Origin: Helicobacteraceae bacterium
Lineage (GTDB): Bacteria; Campylobacterota; Campylobacteria; Campylobacterales; Sulfurimonadaceae
DNA: 9,286 nucleotides
Direction: 5' to 3'
Assembly (NCBI GenBank): GCA_015488075.1
Contig: WFOM01000164.1
Span: 1-9,286 of the forward strand
Part shown: in pieces, positions 1-8,091 of the stretch
How positions within the stretch are numbered: position 1 is the first letter of the stretch
How the letters are laid out: each line of letters begins with the position of its first letter
The notes under the pieces: generated by a model
Database searches by the model: none
What the model saw: only the letters and a program-made list of their open reading frames with translations
What the model was told of the DNA's origin: nothing
Made by a program: the position numbers and the translations under genes

Positions 1-103
1 ACACTACTTTTTGCTCTTTAAATAAGATAAGTTTGTTTAAAAAGAGCTTAAAAAGCATAAAAAAAGTAATTTTTTTGTGTTAAATTGGAGTTTAGGAGTA
101 TAT
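1..103 (+). promoter_or_regulatory. gltB leader region with ribosome binding site
   Basis: This is AT-rich non-coding DNA ahead of gltB. AGGAG at 94-98 lies 5 nt before the ATG at 104 and is a convincing ribosome binding site; it decides the start. A loose inverted repeat is present: TACTTTTT (5-12) can pair with AAAAAGTA (61-68), and inside it GCTCTTT (13-19) with AAAGAGC (41-47). It could be the tail of a terminator for a gene left of the window or a leader structure. A weak -10-like TAAGAT (23-28) exists, but no promoter can be assigned with confidence. The left edge cuts whatever lies upstream. Confidence 0.5.
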
Positions 104-3100
104 ATGAGTAAATTGGAAAATATAAAAAAATATGAGGACCTGCTTACTTCGTTCAAAGACAACTGTGGTTTTGGACTTATAGCAGATATAAAAAACAGAC
201 CATCAAGAAAGATACTTGACAATGCTATAACGGCATTGGAGAGAATGATGCACAGGGGTGCTATAGCGGCTGACGGAAAAACAGGTGACGGAAGCGGGCT
301 TCTTCTTTCTATGCCAAAAGAGTTTATGATTGAGATAGCAAAGGAAAACGGAGTTGAACTTCCGGACTTGTTTAGTGTAGCAGTTGTTTTTACAAAAGAT
401 CTCTCACATCTTGATGTGGTAAAAGAGGTTTGTGAAAACAATGACTTAAAAGTTGTCTTAAAAAGAGATGTTCCGGTAAATACTGAAGCACTTGGTGATC
501 AGGCACTAAAAACACTTCCACATATAGTTCAGCTATTTATAACTCCAAACTCCATAATGGCAAAAAAAAGATTTGATGCACTTCTTTATCTCAGCAGAAA
601 AGAGGTTGAACACAAACTTAAAGATGATGAGGATTTTTACATACCTTCGATGAGCTCAAAAGTGCTTTCATACAAAGGGCTTGTAATGCCTACACATATA
701 AAAGAGTTCTATCCTGATTTGATGGACAGCAGATTTAAAATCTCTTTTTCACTTTTTCACCAAAGATTTTCAACCAATACTCTTCCACAGTGGAGACTTG
801 CCCAACCGTTTCGTGCAGTTGCTCACAACGGAGAGATTAACTCTGTTGAAGGGAACAGATTCAATGTAGCTATAAAATCTCTTGCTATCAAATCTGAAGT
901 TTTCAGTGATGAAGAGATACAAAGGATACTGCCTATACTTCAAGAGGGTGCAAGTGACAGTGCAAGTGCCGACAACTTTTTGGAGTTTTTACTGGTTAAC
1001 GGTATGGACTTTTTTAAAGCGGTAAGAGCTCTTATACCTTATGCATGGCAAAATGCTCCTCATATGGACCCGGAACTTAGAGCATTTTATGAGTATTTCT
1101 CAACTGTGTTTGAAGCATGGGACGGCCCTGCAGCATTTAGTGTAACTGACGGAAGATATATCGGCTGTGTTCTTGATAGAAACGGTCTTAGACCTTCAAA
1201 ATATGTTATAACAAATGATGACATGCTTATAATAGCCAGCGAATACGGTGTTATCCCTATGGATGAAGATAACATCAAAGAAAGAGGCAGACTTCAGTCG
1301 GGCGAGATGATAGGGCTTGATTTGAAATTTGGAAAAATCCTAAAACATGAGGATATAAACGACTATCTTAAAAGCTCAAACCCTTATATGAAATGGCTAA
1401 ATGAGCATATGGTGTATCTTCAAGAACATGTTGCCGAACAATGTGATATAGAAAACGAGTTTGATGACAACAATCTTATAGAAAGACAAAGATATTTCAA
1501 TATAACCCAGGAGATTATAGAGCAGGTTATAGAACCTATGATAAAAGACGGCAAAGAGGCTGTCGGAAGTATGGGCGATGATACACCGCTTGCCGCTTTT
1601 TCAACAAAACAAAGAAGGTTTACCGATTTTTTCAAACAAAAATTTGCTCAGGTTACAAACCCGCCAATAGACCCTATAAGAGAAAAGATAGTTATGAGTC
1701 TAAACACCGGTTTTGGTGAGACACACAACATACTTGATGAGCTTCCAACCCATGCACACAGGCTAAAAGCGATATCACCGATACTAACAAAAGAAAAACT
1801 TGATATATTAAAATCTTTTGGTGATCCGAAATCTCCGAGATTTGAAGAGTTTTATAAAAACAAAACATTTTCAACTGCTTACAGCGGTGATCTGAAAAAA
1901 GCTTTGGACAAGCTGGTTAAAGATGTTATAAAAGCTGTCAAAGAAGAGCATATAAGAGTTGTTATACTTGATGACAGCGAATTCGGCAAAGACAAAGCGG
2001 CTATACCTATGGCAATGGCTGTGGGAAGATTAAACATAGCACTTCTTGAAGAAAAACTAAGACATCTTGTTTCGATGGTTGCGGTAACTGACGAGGTGCA
2101 AGACTCCCATTCTGCAGCAGTGCTTATAGGTTACGGTGCAAATGCCATACATCCAAAACTGCTTTTCTCAACAGTTATAAAACATCTAAGCCATACCGGT
2201 GACAAACATATAAATCAGCATGAAGCTATAAAAAATGTCTTAAATGCATTAAACGGCGGACTGTTGAAAATACTTTCAAAAATGGGTATATCAACCATAG
2301 CATCATACAGAAACTCAGGTCTTTTTGATATACTCGGACTTTCTAACGAGATAGTTAAAGACTGTTTCAGAGCAAGCAAATCCGCACTTGACGGTCTTAC
2401 ATACAAAGATATAGACGAAAGACTAAAAGCTTGGCACAAAGATGCATTTAGAAATGACGGATTTAACAAGATCTTTCCTCTGAAAATAGGCGGTTTTTAC
2501 AAGTTTTACAATGATGAGGAGTATCATGATTTCGGTCCGCAGGTTATAAAAGCTATCCATAAAGTAGCAGACAGCGGAGAGAAAAAAGACTGGCAGGTCT
2601 TAAAAGATCTTATAGAAAAAAGAAACAAAAAGTTTATAAGAGACTTTTTGGAGATAAAATCTGACAGAGAGCCTATAAGCATAGATGAGGTTGAGCCGAA
2701 AGAAGAGATATTTAAAAGATTTGCAAGTGCAGCTATGAGTCTTGGTTCTATCTCACCTGAAGCTCATGAAACACTTGCGATTGCCATGAACACAATCGGC
2801 GGTCAGTCCAACTCTGGTGAAGGTGGTGAAGATCCTGAGAGATTTGGAACTGAGAGAAACTCAAAGATAAAACAGGTGGCTTCCGGTAGATTTGGTGTTA
2901 CTCCGGCTTATCTAAGAAGTGCAGAAGAGATTCAGATAAAAGTAGCTCAGGGTGCAAAACCAGGTGAGGGCGGACAGCTTCCTGGACACAAAGTTTCAGC
3001 TCTTATAGCAAAACTAAGACATACAACAAAAGGTGTAACACTTATATCACCTCCGCCACATCATGATATATACTCTATAGAGGATTTGGCCCAGCTTATA

Positions 3101-4561
3101 TTTGACCTAAAACAGGTAAATCCAAATGCCAAAATAGCAGTAAAACTTGTTTCAACCATAGGTGTAGGAACAATTGCGGCAGGTGTTGCAAAAGCATATG
3201 CAGACAAGATTATAATCTCAGGAGGTGACGGAGGAACAGGTGCTGCTCCTCTTACTTCCATAAAATTTGCAGGTAACCCTTGGGAGTTGGGTCTTAGTGA
3301 AGCTCACAATGCACTAAAAGCCAACCATCTAAGAGAATTTGTTCATCTTCAAACAGACGGCGGATTAAAAACCGGTATGGACATTATAAAAGCAGCACTC
3401 CTTGGAGCAGAGTCTTATGCCTTTGGAACGGGAGTTCTTACCATAGTAGGTTGTAAAATGCTTAGAATCTGTCATGTAAACAGATGTTCTGTCGGTATCG
3501 CAACACAAAATGAAAAACTAAGACAGGAGTTTTTCAAAGGGCATGTCGGTCAGGTTATAAACTACTTTACACAGCTTGCCGAAGATGTAAGAGAGATCCT
3601 TGCATCTATGGGTTACAGAAGTTTGGAAGAGATTATAGGAAGAAGTGACCTTCTTAAAGTGATAGATGATGATTTTGCCAAAAAATTTGACTTTAGTGAA
3701 GTGTTGCACCGGGTAGAAGGTGTAAACACATGTCAACTTCCTTCAAATGTTCCGTTTGATTTGAACGAATTTGAAAAAGATGTGCTAAAAGAAGCATACA
3801 GTGCCATAAAAAATCCAAAAATGCCTATAAGAATCAAAAGAGATATAACAAACCTAAACAGAAGTTTTGGAGCACTTATAAGCGGTGAGATAGCAGAATA
3901 CTACGGTGACAAAGGTTTGGCTCCTGATACTATAAAAATAGAGTTAAAAGGTATAGCAGGTCAGGCTTTTGGTGCATTTTTGATAAACGGTCTTACACTA
4001 AAACTAAACGGTGTTGCAAACGACTATATCGGCAAAGGTATGCATGGCGGTAAAATAGTCATAGTTTCTCCTCATGAAGGAGAAGATTTCAGTGCCGGCG
4101 GAAATACATGTCTGTATGGAGCAACAGGCGGCAAACTTTATATAAATGCCGCTGTCGGAGAGAGGTTTGCCGTTAGGAACTCTGGTGCCATAGCCATAGT
4201 TGAAGGTGCCGGGGACAATGCATGTGAGTATATGACAGGCGGAGTTGTAGTTATTTTAGGTAAAACTGGAATTAACTTCGGTGCAGGTATGACAGGTGGA
4301 GTTAGTTTTGTATATGACAAAGAACACAAATTTATAGAAAACATCAATCAGGAGTTGGTTGAAGGTGTTAGAATAGATACCGACCTTGGCGATGAGGCAA
4401 GACACTTCCTTAAAAAACTGTTAAAAGACTACTATAATGAAACAGGAAGCAAAAAAGCCAAACATATTTTGGACAACTTCAGAGTCGAGATAAGAAACTT
4501 TTGGCTGGTTAGACCTAAAAACCTGACAAAACTACCACTTAATGTTGAAGACGGAGATTAA
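104..4561 (+). CDS. gltB: Glutamate synthase (NADPH) large (alpha) subunit
   Basis: This is the large subunit of bacterial GOGAT, a cytosolic enzyme of ammonia assimilation: glutamine plus 2-oxoglutarate plus reductant gives two glutamates. It is 1485 aa, normal for the family. An N-terminal class II glutaminase domain (about 21-430) begins at Cys21 (CGFG), the expected Ntn nucleophile after removal of a 20-residue propeptide. HRG (50-52), GDGSG (61-65) and HNGEIN (241-246) are glutaminase signatures. A central domain follows. The FMN-binding synthase barrel (about 795-1200) has SPPPHHDIYS (982-991) and SGGDGGTG (1039-1046), then C1117-x5-C1123-x4-C1128, which ligates the 3Fe-4S cluster. The glycine-rich GXGXG beta-helix domain occupies about 1240-1430. 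The ATG at 104 was chosen over an in-frame GTG at 77 because AGGAG precedes it and the resulting propeptide length is normal. gltD follows after 2 nt. Confidence 0.98.
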   Translation: MSKLENIKKYEDLLTSFKDNCGFGLIADIKNRPSRKILDNAITALERMMHRGAIAADGKTGDGSGLLLSMPKEFMIEIAKENGVELPDLFSVAVVFTKDLSHLDVVKEVCENNDLKVVLKRDVPVNTEALGDQALKTLPHIVQLFITPNSIMAKKRFDALLYLSRKEVEHKLKDDEDFYIPSMSSKVLSYKGLVMPTHIKEFYPDLMDSRFKISFSLFHQRFSTNTLPQWRLAQPFRAVAHNGEINSVEGNRFNVAIKSLAIKSEVFSDEEIQRILPILQEGASDSASADNFLEFLLVNGMDFFKAVRALIPYAWQNAPHMDPELRAFYEYFSTVFEAWDGPAAFSVTDGRYIGCVLDRNGLRPSKYVITNDDMLIIASEYGVIPMDEDNIKERGRLQSGEMIGLDLKFGKILKHEDINDYLKSSNPYMKWLNEHMVYLQEHVAEQCDIENEFDDNNLIERQRYFNITQEIIEQVIEPMIKDGKEAVGSMGDDTPLAAFSTKQRRFTDFFKQKFAQVTNPPIDPIREKIVMSLNTGFGETHNILDELPTHAHRLKAISPILTKEKLDILKSFGDPKSPRFEEFYKNKTFSTAYSGDLKKALDKLVKDVIKAVKEEHIRVVILDDSEFGKDKAAIPMAMAVGRLNIALLEEKLRHLVSMVAVTDEVQDSHSAAVLIGYGANAIHPKLLFSTVIKHLSHTGDKHINQHEAIKNVLNALNGGLLKILSKMGISTIASYRNSGLFDILGLSNEIVKDCFRASKSALDGLTYKDIDERLKAWHKDAFRNDGFNKIFPLKIGGFYKFYNDEEYHDFGPQVIKAIHKVADSGEKKDWQVLKDLIEKRNKKFIRDFLEIKSDREPISIDEVEPKEEIFKRFASAAMSLGSISPEAHETLAIAMNTIGGQSNSGEGGEDPERFGTERNSKIKQVASGRFGVTPAYLRSAEEIQIKVAQGAKPGEGGQLPGHKVSALIAKLRHTTKGVTLISPPPHHDIYSIEDLAQLIFDLKQVNPNAKIAVKLVSTIGVGTIAAGVAKAYADKIIISGGDGGTGAAPLTSIKFAGNPWELGLSEAHNALKANHLREFVHLQTDGGLKTGMDIIKAALLGAESYAFGTGVLTIVGCKMLRICHVNRCSVGIATQNEKLRQEFFKGHVGQVINYFTQLAEDVREILASMGYRSLEEIIGRSDLLKVIDDDFAKKFDFSEVLHRVEGVNTCQLPSNVPFDLNEFEKDVLKEAYSAIKNPKMPIRIKRDITNLNRSFGALISGEIAEYYGDKGLAPDTIKIELKGIAGQAFGAFLINGLTLKLNGVANDYIGKGMHGGKIVIVSPHEGEDFSAGGNTCLYGATGGKLYINAAVGERFAVRNSGAIAIVEGAGDNACEYMTGGVVVILGKTGINFGAGMTGGVSFVYDKEHKFIENINQELVEGVRIDTDLGDEARHFLKKLLKDYYNETGSKKAKHILDNFRVEIRNFWLVRPKNLTKLPLNVEDGD

Positions 4562-4563
4562 TT

Positions 4564-5943
4564 ATGAGAGAATTTTTAACTATAGAAAGAATAGAACCTG
4601 CTAAAAGACTGGTTGTAGAGAGAGTAAAAGATTTCAATGAAATTTATGAAGTTTTTGACAAGCATGAGGCTGCAAGCCAGAGTGACAGATGTATACAGTG
4701 TGGTGATCCTTACTGTCTTAACAAATGTCCTCTTCACAATTACATACCACAATGGCTAAAAGCGGTTGCACAAAAAGATCTGGAATTTGCTTTTAAGCTT
4801 TCAAACGAGCCTTCACCGTTTCCTGAAGTTATGGGAAGGGTTTGTCCTCATGACAGACTGTGTGAAGGTGACTGCACACTAAATGACGGTCATGGAGCTA
4901 TCACCATAGGCTCTGTTGAGACTTATATAACCGAAGAGGGATTTAAAGCGGGTTATAAGCCTGAGTTTCCGGGTATAACCACAGACAAAAAAGTAGCCAT
5001 CATCGGAAGCGGTCCTGCAGGTCTCAGTGCTGCTACATATCTTTTAAGAAGCGGTATAGCCGTAACGATGTATGAAAGAGCCGACAAAGCAGGAGGTCTT
5101 TTAACTTACGGCATACCTAACTTCAAACTTGACAAAAAGATAGTTCAAAGAAGAATCAAACTGCTTGAAGAAGCAGGTATGAAACTTGTTTTAAACTGCG
5201 AAGTCGGAAAAGATATAAGTTTTGAAGAGATAGCAGATACTCATGATGCCATATTTATAGGTATAGGTGCAACAAAAGGTAAAAGAGCAAACATCCCGGG
5301 TGAAAATGCGAAAAATGTTTTCTTGTCTATGGAGTATCTGACTTCAATGCAGAGAAAAAGATTTAATCTTGACTATGACAAAAAATTTGATTTTAAAGAT
5401 TTGGATGTTGTGGTTATAGGTGGCGGTGATACTGCAATGGACTGTGTAAGAACAGCACTTAGAGAAGGGGCTAAATCTGTTAAATGTCTTTATAGAAGAG
5501 ATGAAAAAAATATGCCGGGAAGCAAAAAAGAGTATAAAAATGCTATGGCTGAGGGTGTAGAGTTTGTTTTTAACACCGCTCCAAAAGAGATTGTAATTGA
5601 AGGTGACAAAGCTGTTGCCATAGAGTGTGTGAAAACAAAACTTGGTGCCAAAGATGAAAGCGGTAGACAAAGGATGGAGATTATAAAAGACAGCGAGTTC
5701 AGAGTAAGAGCCGATGTTATAGTTGAAGCACTCGGATTTGATCCTGCTGTTCCTTCATTTTTGGCTGAAAACGGTATACAGACAAATGAATGGGGCGGTA
5801 TAATTATAGATGAAAACCACGAAACAACTACAAAAGGTGTTTATGCCGGCGGTGACTGCTACAGAGGAGCTGATCTTGTCGTAACTGCCGCATATGACGG
5901 AAGAGAAGCTGCAAAAAGCATTATAAAATCTCTTCTTGGATAG
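4564..5943 (+). CDS. gltD: Glutamate synthase (NADPH) small (beta) subunit
   Basis: This is the small GOGAT subunit, a flavoprotein that oxidises NAD(P)H on FAD and feeds electrons through Fe-S clusters to GltB. It is 459 aa, close to the usual length. The N-terminal ferredoxin-like region has C43-x2-C46-x4-C51-x3-C55 and C94-x5-C100-x3-C104, the family pattern for cluster binding. The FAD Rossmann motif GSGPAG is at 148-153. The nucleotide-binding motif GGGDTA is at 286-291, followed by YRRDEKNMPGS (310-320), typical of the NADPH site. GGD at 429-431 in the C-terminal stretch closes the FAD site. GGAGA at 4553-4557, inside the end of gltB, lies 6 nt before the ATG, so the two subunits should be co-transcribed and probably co-translated. 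Nothing appears truncated or missing. Confidence 0.97.
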   Translation: MREFLTIERIEPAKRLVVERVKDFNEIYEVFDKHEAASQSDRCIQCGDPYCLNKCPLHNYIPQWLKAVAQKDLEFAFKLSNEPSPFPEVMGRVCPHDRLCEGDCTLNDGHGAITIGSVETYITEEGFKAGYKPEFPGITTDKKVAIIGSGPAGLSAATYLLRSGIAVTMYERADKAGGLLTYGIPNFKLDKKIVQRRIKLLEEAGMKLVLNCEVGKDISFEEIADTHDAIFIGIGATKGKRANIPGENAKNVFLSMEYLTSMQRKRFNLDYDKKFDFKDLDVVVIGGGDTAMDCVRTALREGAKSVKCLYRRDEKNMPGSKKEYKNAMAEGVEFVFNTAPKEIVIEGDKAVAIECVKTKLGAKDESGRQRMEIIKDSEFRVRADVIVEALGFDPAVPSFLAENGIQTNEWGGIIIDENHETTTKGVYAGGDCYRGADLVVTAAYDGREAAKSIIKSLLG

Positions 5944-5975
5944 ATATGGGCTTTTAGCCCCACGGTAATTAGAAC

Positions 5976-6144
5976 TAAAGAAAAGCTAATGTTGAAGAAA
6001 GGATTTTGATTTTTAGGTTATAAAATTATGTGCCATAGGCAAAAATGCAACATGTTTGAGCGAAGCGAGTCTTGCATTTTTAATAATTTTAGAACCGATC
6101 TGAAGGAAAAAATCAAATTCTCCTTAAATATTAGTTTTGATTTA
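5976..6144. repeat. Long imperfect palindrome between gltD and accD
   Basis: Nested arms pair across a centre near 6060. From inside out they are AAAAATGCAA (6041-6050) with TTGCATTTTT (6072-6081); TAAAATTAT (6021-6029) with ATAATTTTA (6083-6091); GGTT (6016-6019) with AACC (6093-6096); TTTGATTTTT (6005-6014) with AAAAATCAAA (6108-6117); CTAATGTTGAAG (5986-5997) with CTTAAATATTAG (6123-6134), having one G-T wobble and one mismatch; and TAAA (5976-5979) with TTTA (6141-6144). An 11-nt bulge sits on the left (6030-6040, holding TGCC-ATA-GGCA) and another of 11 nt on the right (6097-6107). The 21-nt loop contains GAGCGAAGCGAG. No open reading frame is evident. It resembles a MITE-like or REP-like intergenic element, but copy number cannot be judged from one window. 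Confidence 0.75.
6041..6081. terminator. Possible bidirectional terminator at the palindrome core
   Basis: The innermost stem starts with five A and ends with five T, with TGCAA/TTGCA between them and a 21-nt loop. An A-run before and a T-run after a stem is the layout of a bidirectional intrinsic terminator. It would end the gltBD transcript about 100 nt past gltD. Against this, the stem is GC-poor and the loop is large, so termination may be weak. The call rests on structure alone. Confidence 0.3.
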
Positions 6145-6170
6145 TCATGTCTTAGCCCTTATTTAAAATA

Positions 6171-6200
6171 TGGTATAATTCCAAAAAATTTATAAGGAAT
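6171..6200 (+). promoter_or_regulatory. accD promoter (extended -10) and ribosome binding site
   Basis: TATAAT at 6174-6179 matches the sigma-70 -10 consensus exactly and is preceded by TGG, giving an extended -10. No good -35 is visible, which is normal for Campylobacterota promoters. Transcription would start near 6185-6187, leaving a leader of about 20 nt. AAGGA at 6194-6198 lies 6 nt before the TTG start of accD. The promoter sits immediately right of the palindrome and should drive the whole accD-to-membrane-protein operon. Confidence 0.7.
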
Positions 6201-6204
6201 TGTT

Positions 6205-7062
6205 TTGAATCTTCTTAACCTTTTTTCCAAATCCGACACAAAACCAGCAAAAAAACAACCATCTAAAAACGAAGCTCCTTCGCACTGGGTTAAATGCTCA
6301 AACTGCCAGGCTTTGATGTATTACAAAGAGATAGAAAAACAACACTATGTATGTCCCAAATGTGGATATCATCTAAGGATAAATGTGGATGACAGAATTA
6401 AACTGCTTGCAGATGAGGGAAGCTTTGTAGAGTATGATGCAGAGTTGGAGCCTGTGGATCCGCTTAATTTTGTAGATAAAAAGAGTTATAAAAAAAGGAT
6501 TGAAGAAGGTTTTAAAAAAACAGGAAGAAAATCCTCTGTAGTAAGCGGTGAATGCACCATAAACGGAGTTTTAACTCAGCTTGTTGTGTTTGATTTTTCT
6601 TTTATGGGCGGAAGTCTCGGTTCGGTTGAGGGTGAAAAAATTGTCCGTGCCATTAACAGAGCCATAGAAAAAAGATGCGGTTTGGTTATAGTAAGTGCAA
6701 GTGGAGGTGCAAGAATGCAAGAAAGCACCTTCAGTCTTATGCAGATGAGTAAAACTTCTGCCGCACTTGCAAGACTTTCAGACGAAAAACTTCCTTATAT
6801 TTCAATCTTGACTGATCCTACCATGGGTGGGGTAAGTGCATCTTTTGCAATGCTTGGAGATGTGATAATTGCAGAACCGGGAGCTTTGATAGGCTTTGCC
6901 GGTCAGAGGGTTATAAAACAGACTATCGGTTCAGACCTGCCTGAAGGATTTCAAAGAGCCGAGTTTTTGCTTGAGAAAGGCTCCATAGATATGGTTGTAA
7001 ACAGAAGTGAGCTTAAAAAAACCGTCGGTGATTTGCTGAAGCTGTTTTTAAACAATGAGTAG
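6205..7062 (+). CDS. accD: Acetyl-CoA carboxylase carboxyltransferase subunit beta
   Basis: This is the beta subunit of the carboxyltransferase half of acetyl-CoA carboxylase. With AccA (not in this window) it moves CO2 from carboxybiotin on AccB to acetyl-CoA to make malonyl-CoA, the committed step of fatty acid synthesis. It is 285 aa, the usual length. An N-terminal zinc ribbon is formed by C31-x2-C34-x15-C50-x2-C53. A crotonase-fold domain follows, with [11 protein letters not shown] (164-174), whose glycine pair provides the oxyanion hole, then [15 protein letters not shown] (205-219) and IGFAGQRVI (229-237). The start is TTG, chosen because AAGGA lies 6 nt upstream and no ATG precedes the zinc ribbon in frame. 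The 3' end overlaps the next gene by 8 nt. It is the first gene after the only clear promoter in the window. Confidence 0.97.
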   Translation: MNLLNLFSKSDTKPAKKQPSKNEAPSHWVKCSNCQALMYYKEIEKQHYVCPKCGYHLRINVDDRIKLLADEGSFVEYDAELEPVDPLNFVDKKSYKKRIEEGFKKTGRKSSVVSGECTINGVLTQLVVFDFSFMGGSLGSVEGEKIVRAINRAIEKRCGLVIVSASGGARMQESTFSLMQMSKTSAALARLSDEKLPYISILTDPTMGGVSASFAMLGDVIIAEPGALIGFAGQRVIKQTIGSDLPEGFQRAEFLLEKGSIDMVVNRSELKKTVGDLLKLFLNNE

Positions 7063-7627
7063 TATAAGACTTTATGCCCTTTGCGATGAGGAGCTTTTAC
7101 AAAGATACGGTGTAAGTGTCAAAGAGTTTGTGGATATAGCAAAAAGAAAAAAAGCGGAGATAATCCAATATAGAAACAAAACAGATGACACGGAATTTAT
7201 AAAAAAAAGACTTATAGAACTGAGAAAACTGTATGACGGTTTTTTGCTGGTAAACGATAGATACGAACTTACATCTTTTTGTGACGGTGTCCATATGGGG
7301 CAGGAGGATTTGGAAGCTATCGACAAAGACAAGCAAAAGGCTGTAAAGATACTAAAAAAGACAATAGGTGAAGATAAAATTATAGGTGTCTCAACACATA
7401 ACAAAGATGAAGTTCTGCAAGCCAATGAGTTTGATATCAACTATATAGGTCTTGGTGCTTACAGAGACACTTCAACCAAAAAAGATATAAAAACGGTTTT
7501 GGGTGAGAGTCTTGACGAGATAGCCGGATATTCAAAACATTTTGTTGCTGCCATAGGCGGAGTAAAAGAGAGCGACAGATTTAAAAATGTGACATATCAT
7601 GTCATAGGCAGCGGTTTGTTTGAATGA
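7055..7627 (+). CDS. Thiamine phosphate synthase family protein (ThiE/TenI)
   Basis: This is a small TIM-barrel protein of the TMP-TenI family (190 aa; typical ThiE is about 210). ThiE joins hydroxymethylpyrimidine diphosphate to thiazole phosphate to make thiamin phosphate. The active-site motifs line up in order: Q38-x-R40-x-K42, VNDR (66-69), [10 protein letters not shown] (77-86), GVSTH (111-115), T139-x-T141-K142 and AIGGV (166-170). Retention of the pyrophosphate- and Mg-binding residues favours real synthase activity over a TenI-like role. The protein ends right after the last barrel strand (HVIGSGLF, 182-189), so the usual C-terminal helix is reduced. No clear ribosome binding site precedes the ATG; the 8-nt overlap with accD suggests translational coupling. 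No TPP riboswitch can fit here. Many genomes carry a second ThiE paralogue, so I give no symbol. Confidence 0.85.
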   Translation: MSSIRLYALCDEELLQRYGVSVKEFVDIAKRKKAEIIQYRNKTDDTEFIKKRLIELRKLYDGFLLVNDRYELTSFCDGVHMGQEDLEAIDKDKQKAVKILKKTIGEDKIIGVSTHNKDEVLQANEFDINYIGLGAYRDTSTKKDIKTVLGESLDEIAGYSKHFVAAIGGVKESDRFKNVTYHVIGSGLFE

Positions 7628-8082
7628 AGATAGAAATTGTCTCTATAGCAAAAAAGGAAAAAACTCTTTATGAACCGTTATACAAAGAGTTTTACAAGAT
7701 GATTTCCAGATATGCAAAAATAGAAGATACAGAGATATTTAATAAAGAGATTCAAACTGCACACAAAATTTCAAGTGATGCCGCCAAAAAAGCTTATACA
7801 AAGGTTTTAACACCGTTAGTGAGTAATAGTTACACACTTTCGCTTGACCCAAAAGGCAAAATTTTGGACTCTTATGAATTTAGTAAGCTTTTAGATGGTA
7901 AAATGTCGGTTAAATTTTTCATAGGTGGTGCTTACGGATTTGAAAAAGAGTTTTTAAACAAAACAGACAAAACAATAAGTTTGAGTAATCTGACAATGAG
8001 TCACAAGGTTGCCAAAATGGTTTTGCTGGAACAGATTTACAGAGCTTTTTCGATACTTAACAACCACCCATATCACAAATAG
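7624..8082 (+). CDS. rlmH: 23S rRNA (pseudouridine1915-N3)-methyltransferase RlmH
   Basis: This is a SPOUT-class methyltransferase that uses S-adenosylmethionine to methylate pseudouridine 1915 in helix 69 of 23S rRNA, acting on assembled ribosomes as a homodimer. It is 152 aa, against about 155 in the family. The C-terminal SPOUT knot is clear: FFIGGAYGF (98-106) is the glycine-rich cofactor loop, LSNLTMSH (120-127) follows, and the protein ends in HPYHK (148-152), the hallmark RlmH tail. The start codon overlaps the preceding stop (ATGA, 4 nt) and no strong ribosome binding site is present, so translation is probably coupled to the upstream gene. The stop codon TAG is part of the ribosome binding site of dksA. 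Confidence 0.96.
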   Translation: MKIEIVSIAKKEKTLYEPLYKEFYKMISRYAKIEDTEIFNKEIQTAHKISSDAAKKAYTKVLTPLVSNSYTLSLDPKGKILDSYEFSKLLDGKMSVKFFIGGAYGFEKEFLNKTDKTISLSNLTMSHKVAKMVLLEQIYRAFSILNNHPYHK

Positions 8083-8091
8083 GAGAGATTT

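Noticed and set aside
77..103. In-frame GTG start giving gltB nine extra residues
   Set aside because: No ribosome binding site precedes 77, while AGGAG is correctly spaced from the ATG at 104, and that start gives a normal 20-residue propeptide before Cys21.
5344..5670. 108-codon minus-strand open frame opposite gltD
   Set aside because: It lies wholly inside gltD, has a composition rich in Phe, Ser and Ile typical of antisense to AT-rich coding DNA, and shows no domain or ribosome binding site. Other minus-strand frames inside gltB, the ThiE-like gene and the membrane protein gene were dropped for the same reason.
5948..5960. GGGCT-TTT-AGCCC hairpin as an intrinsic terminator of gltD
   Set aside because: It is a perfect 5-bp stem 4 nt after the stop, but no T-run follows on either strand. 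It is noted only as an alternative pairing.
5976..6144. CRISPR array
   Set aside because: The repeats are inverted and nested around one centre, not regularly spaced direct repeats, and no cas gene is nearby.
5961..6151. Small RNA gene or short CDS in the gltD-accD gap
   Set aside because: No open frame with a ribosome binding site is present, and no promoter of its own is visible before the palindrome. A processed RNA remains possible but is not supported as a gene.
7000..7055. TPP riboswitch ahead of the ThiE-like gene
   Set aside because: The upstream sequence is the coding end of accD, the genes overlap by 8 nt, and I see no THI-box motif.
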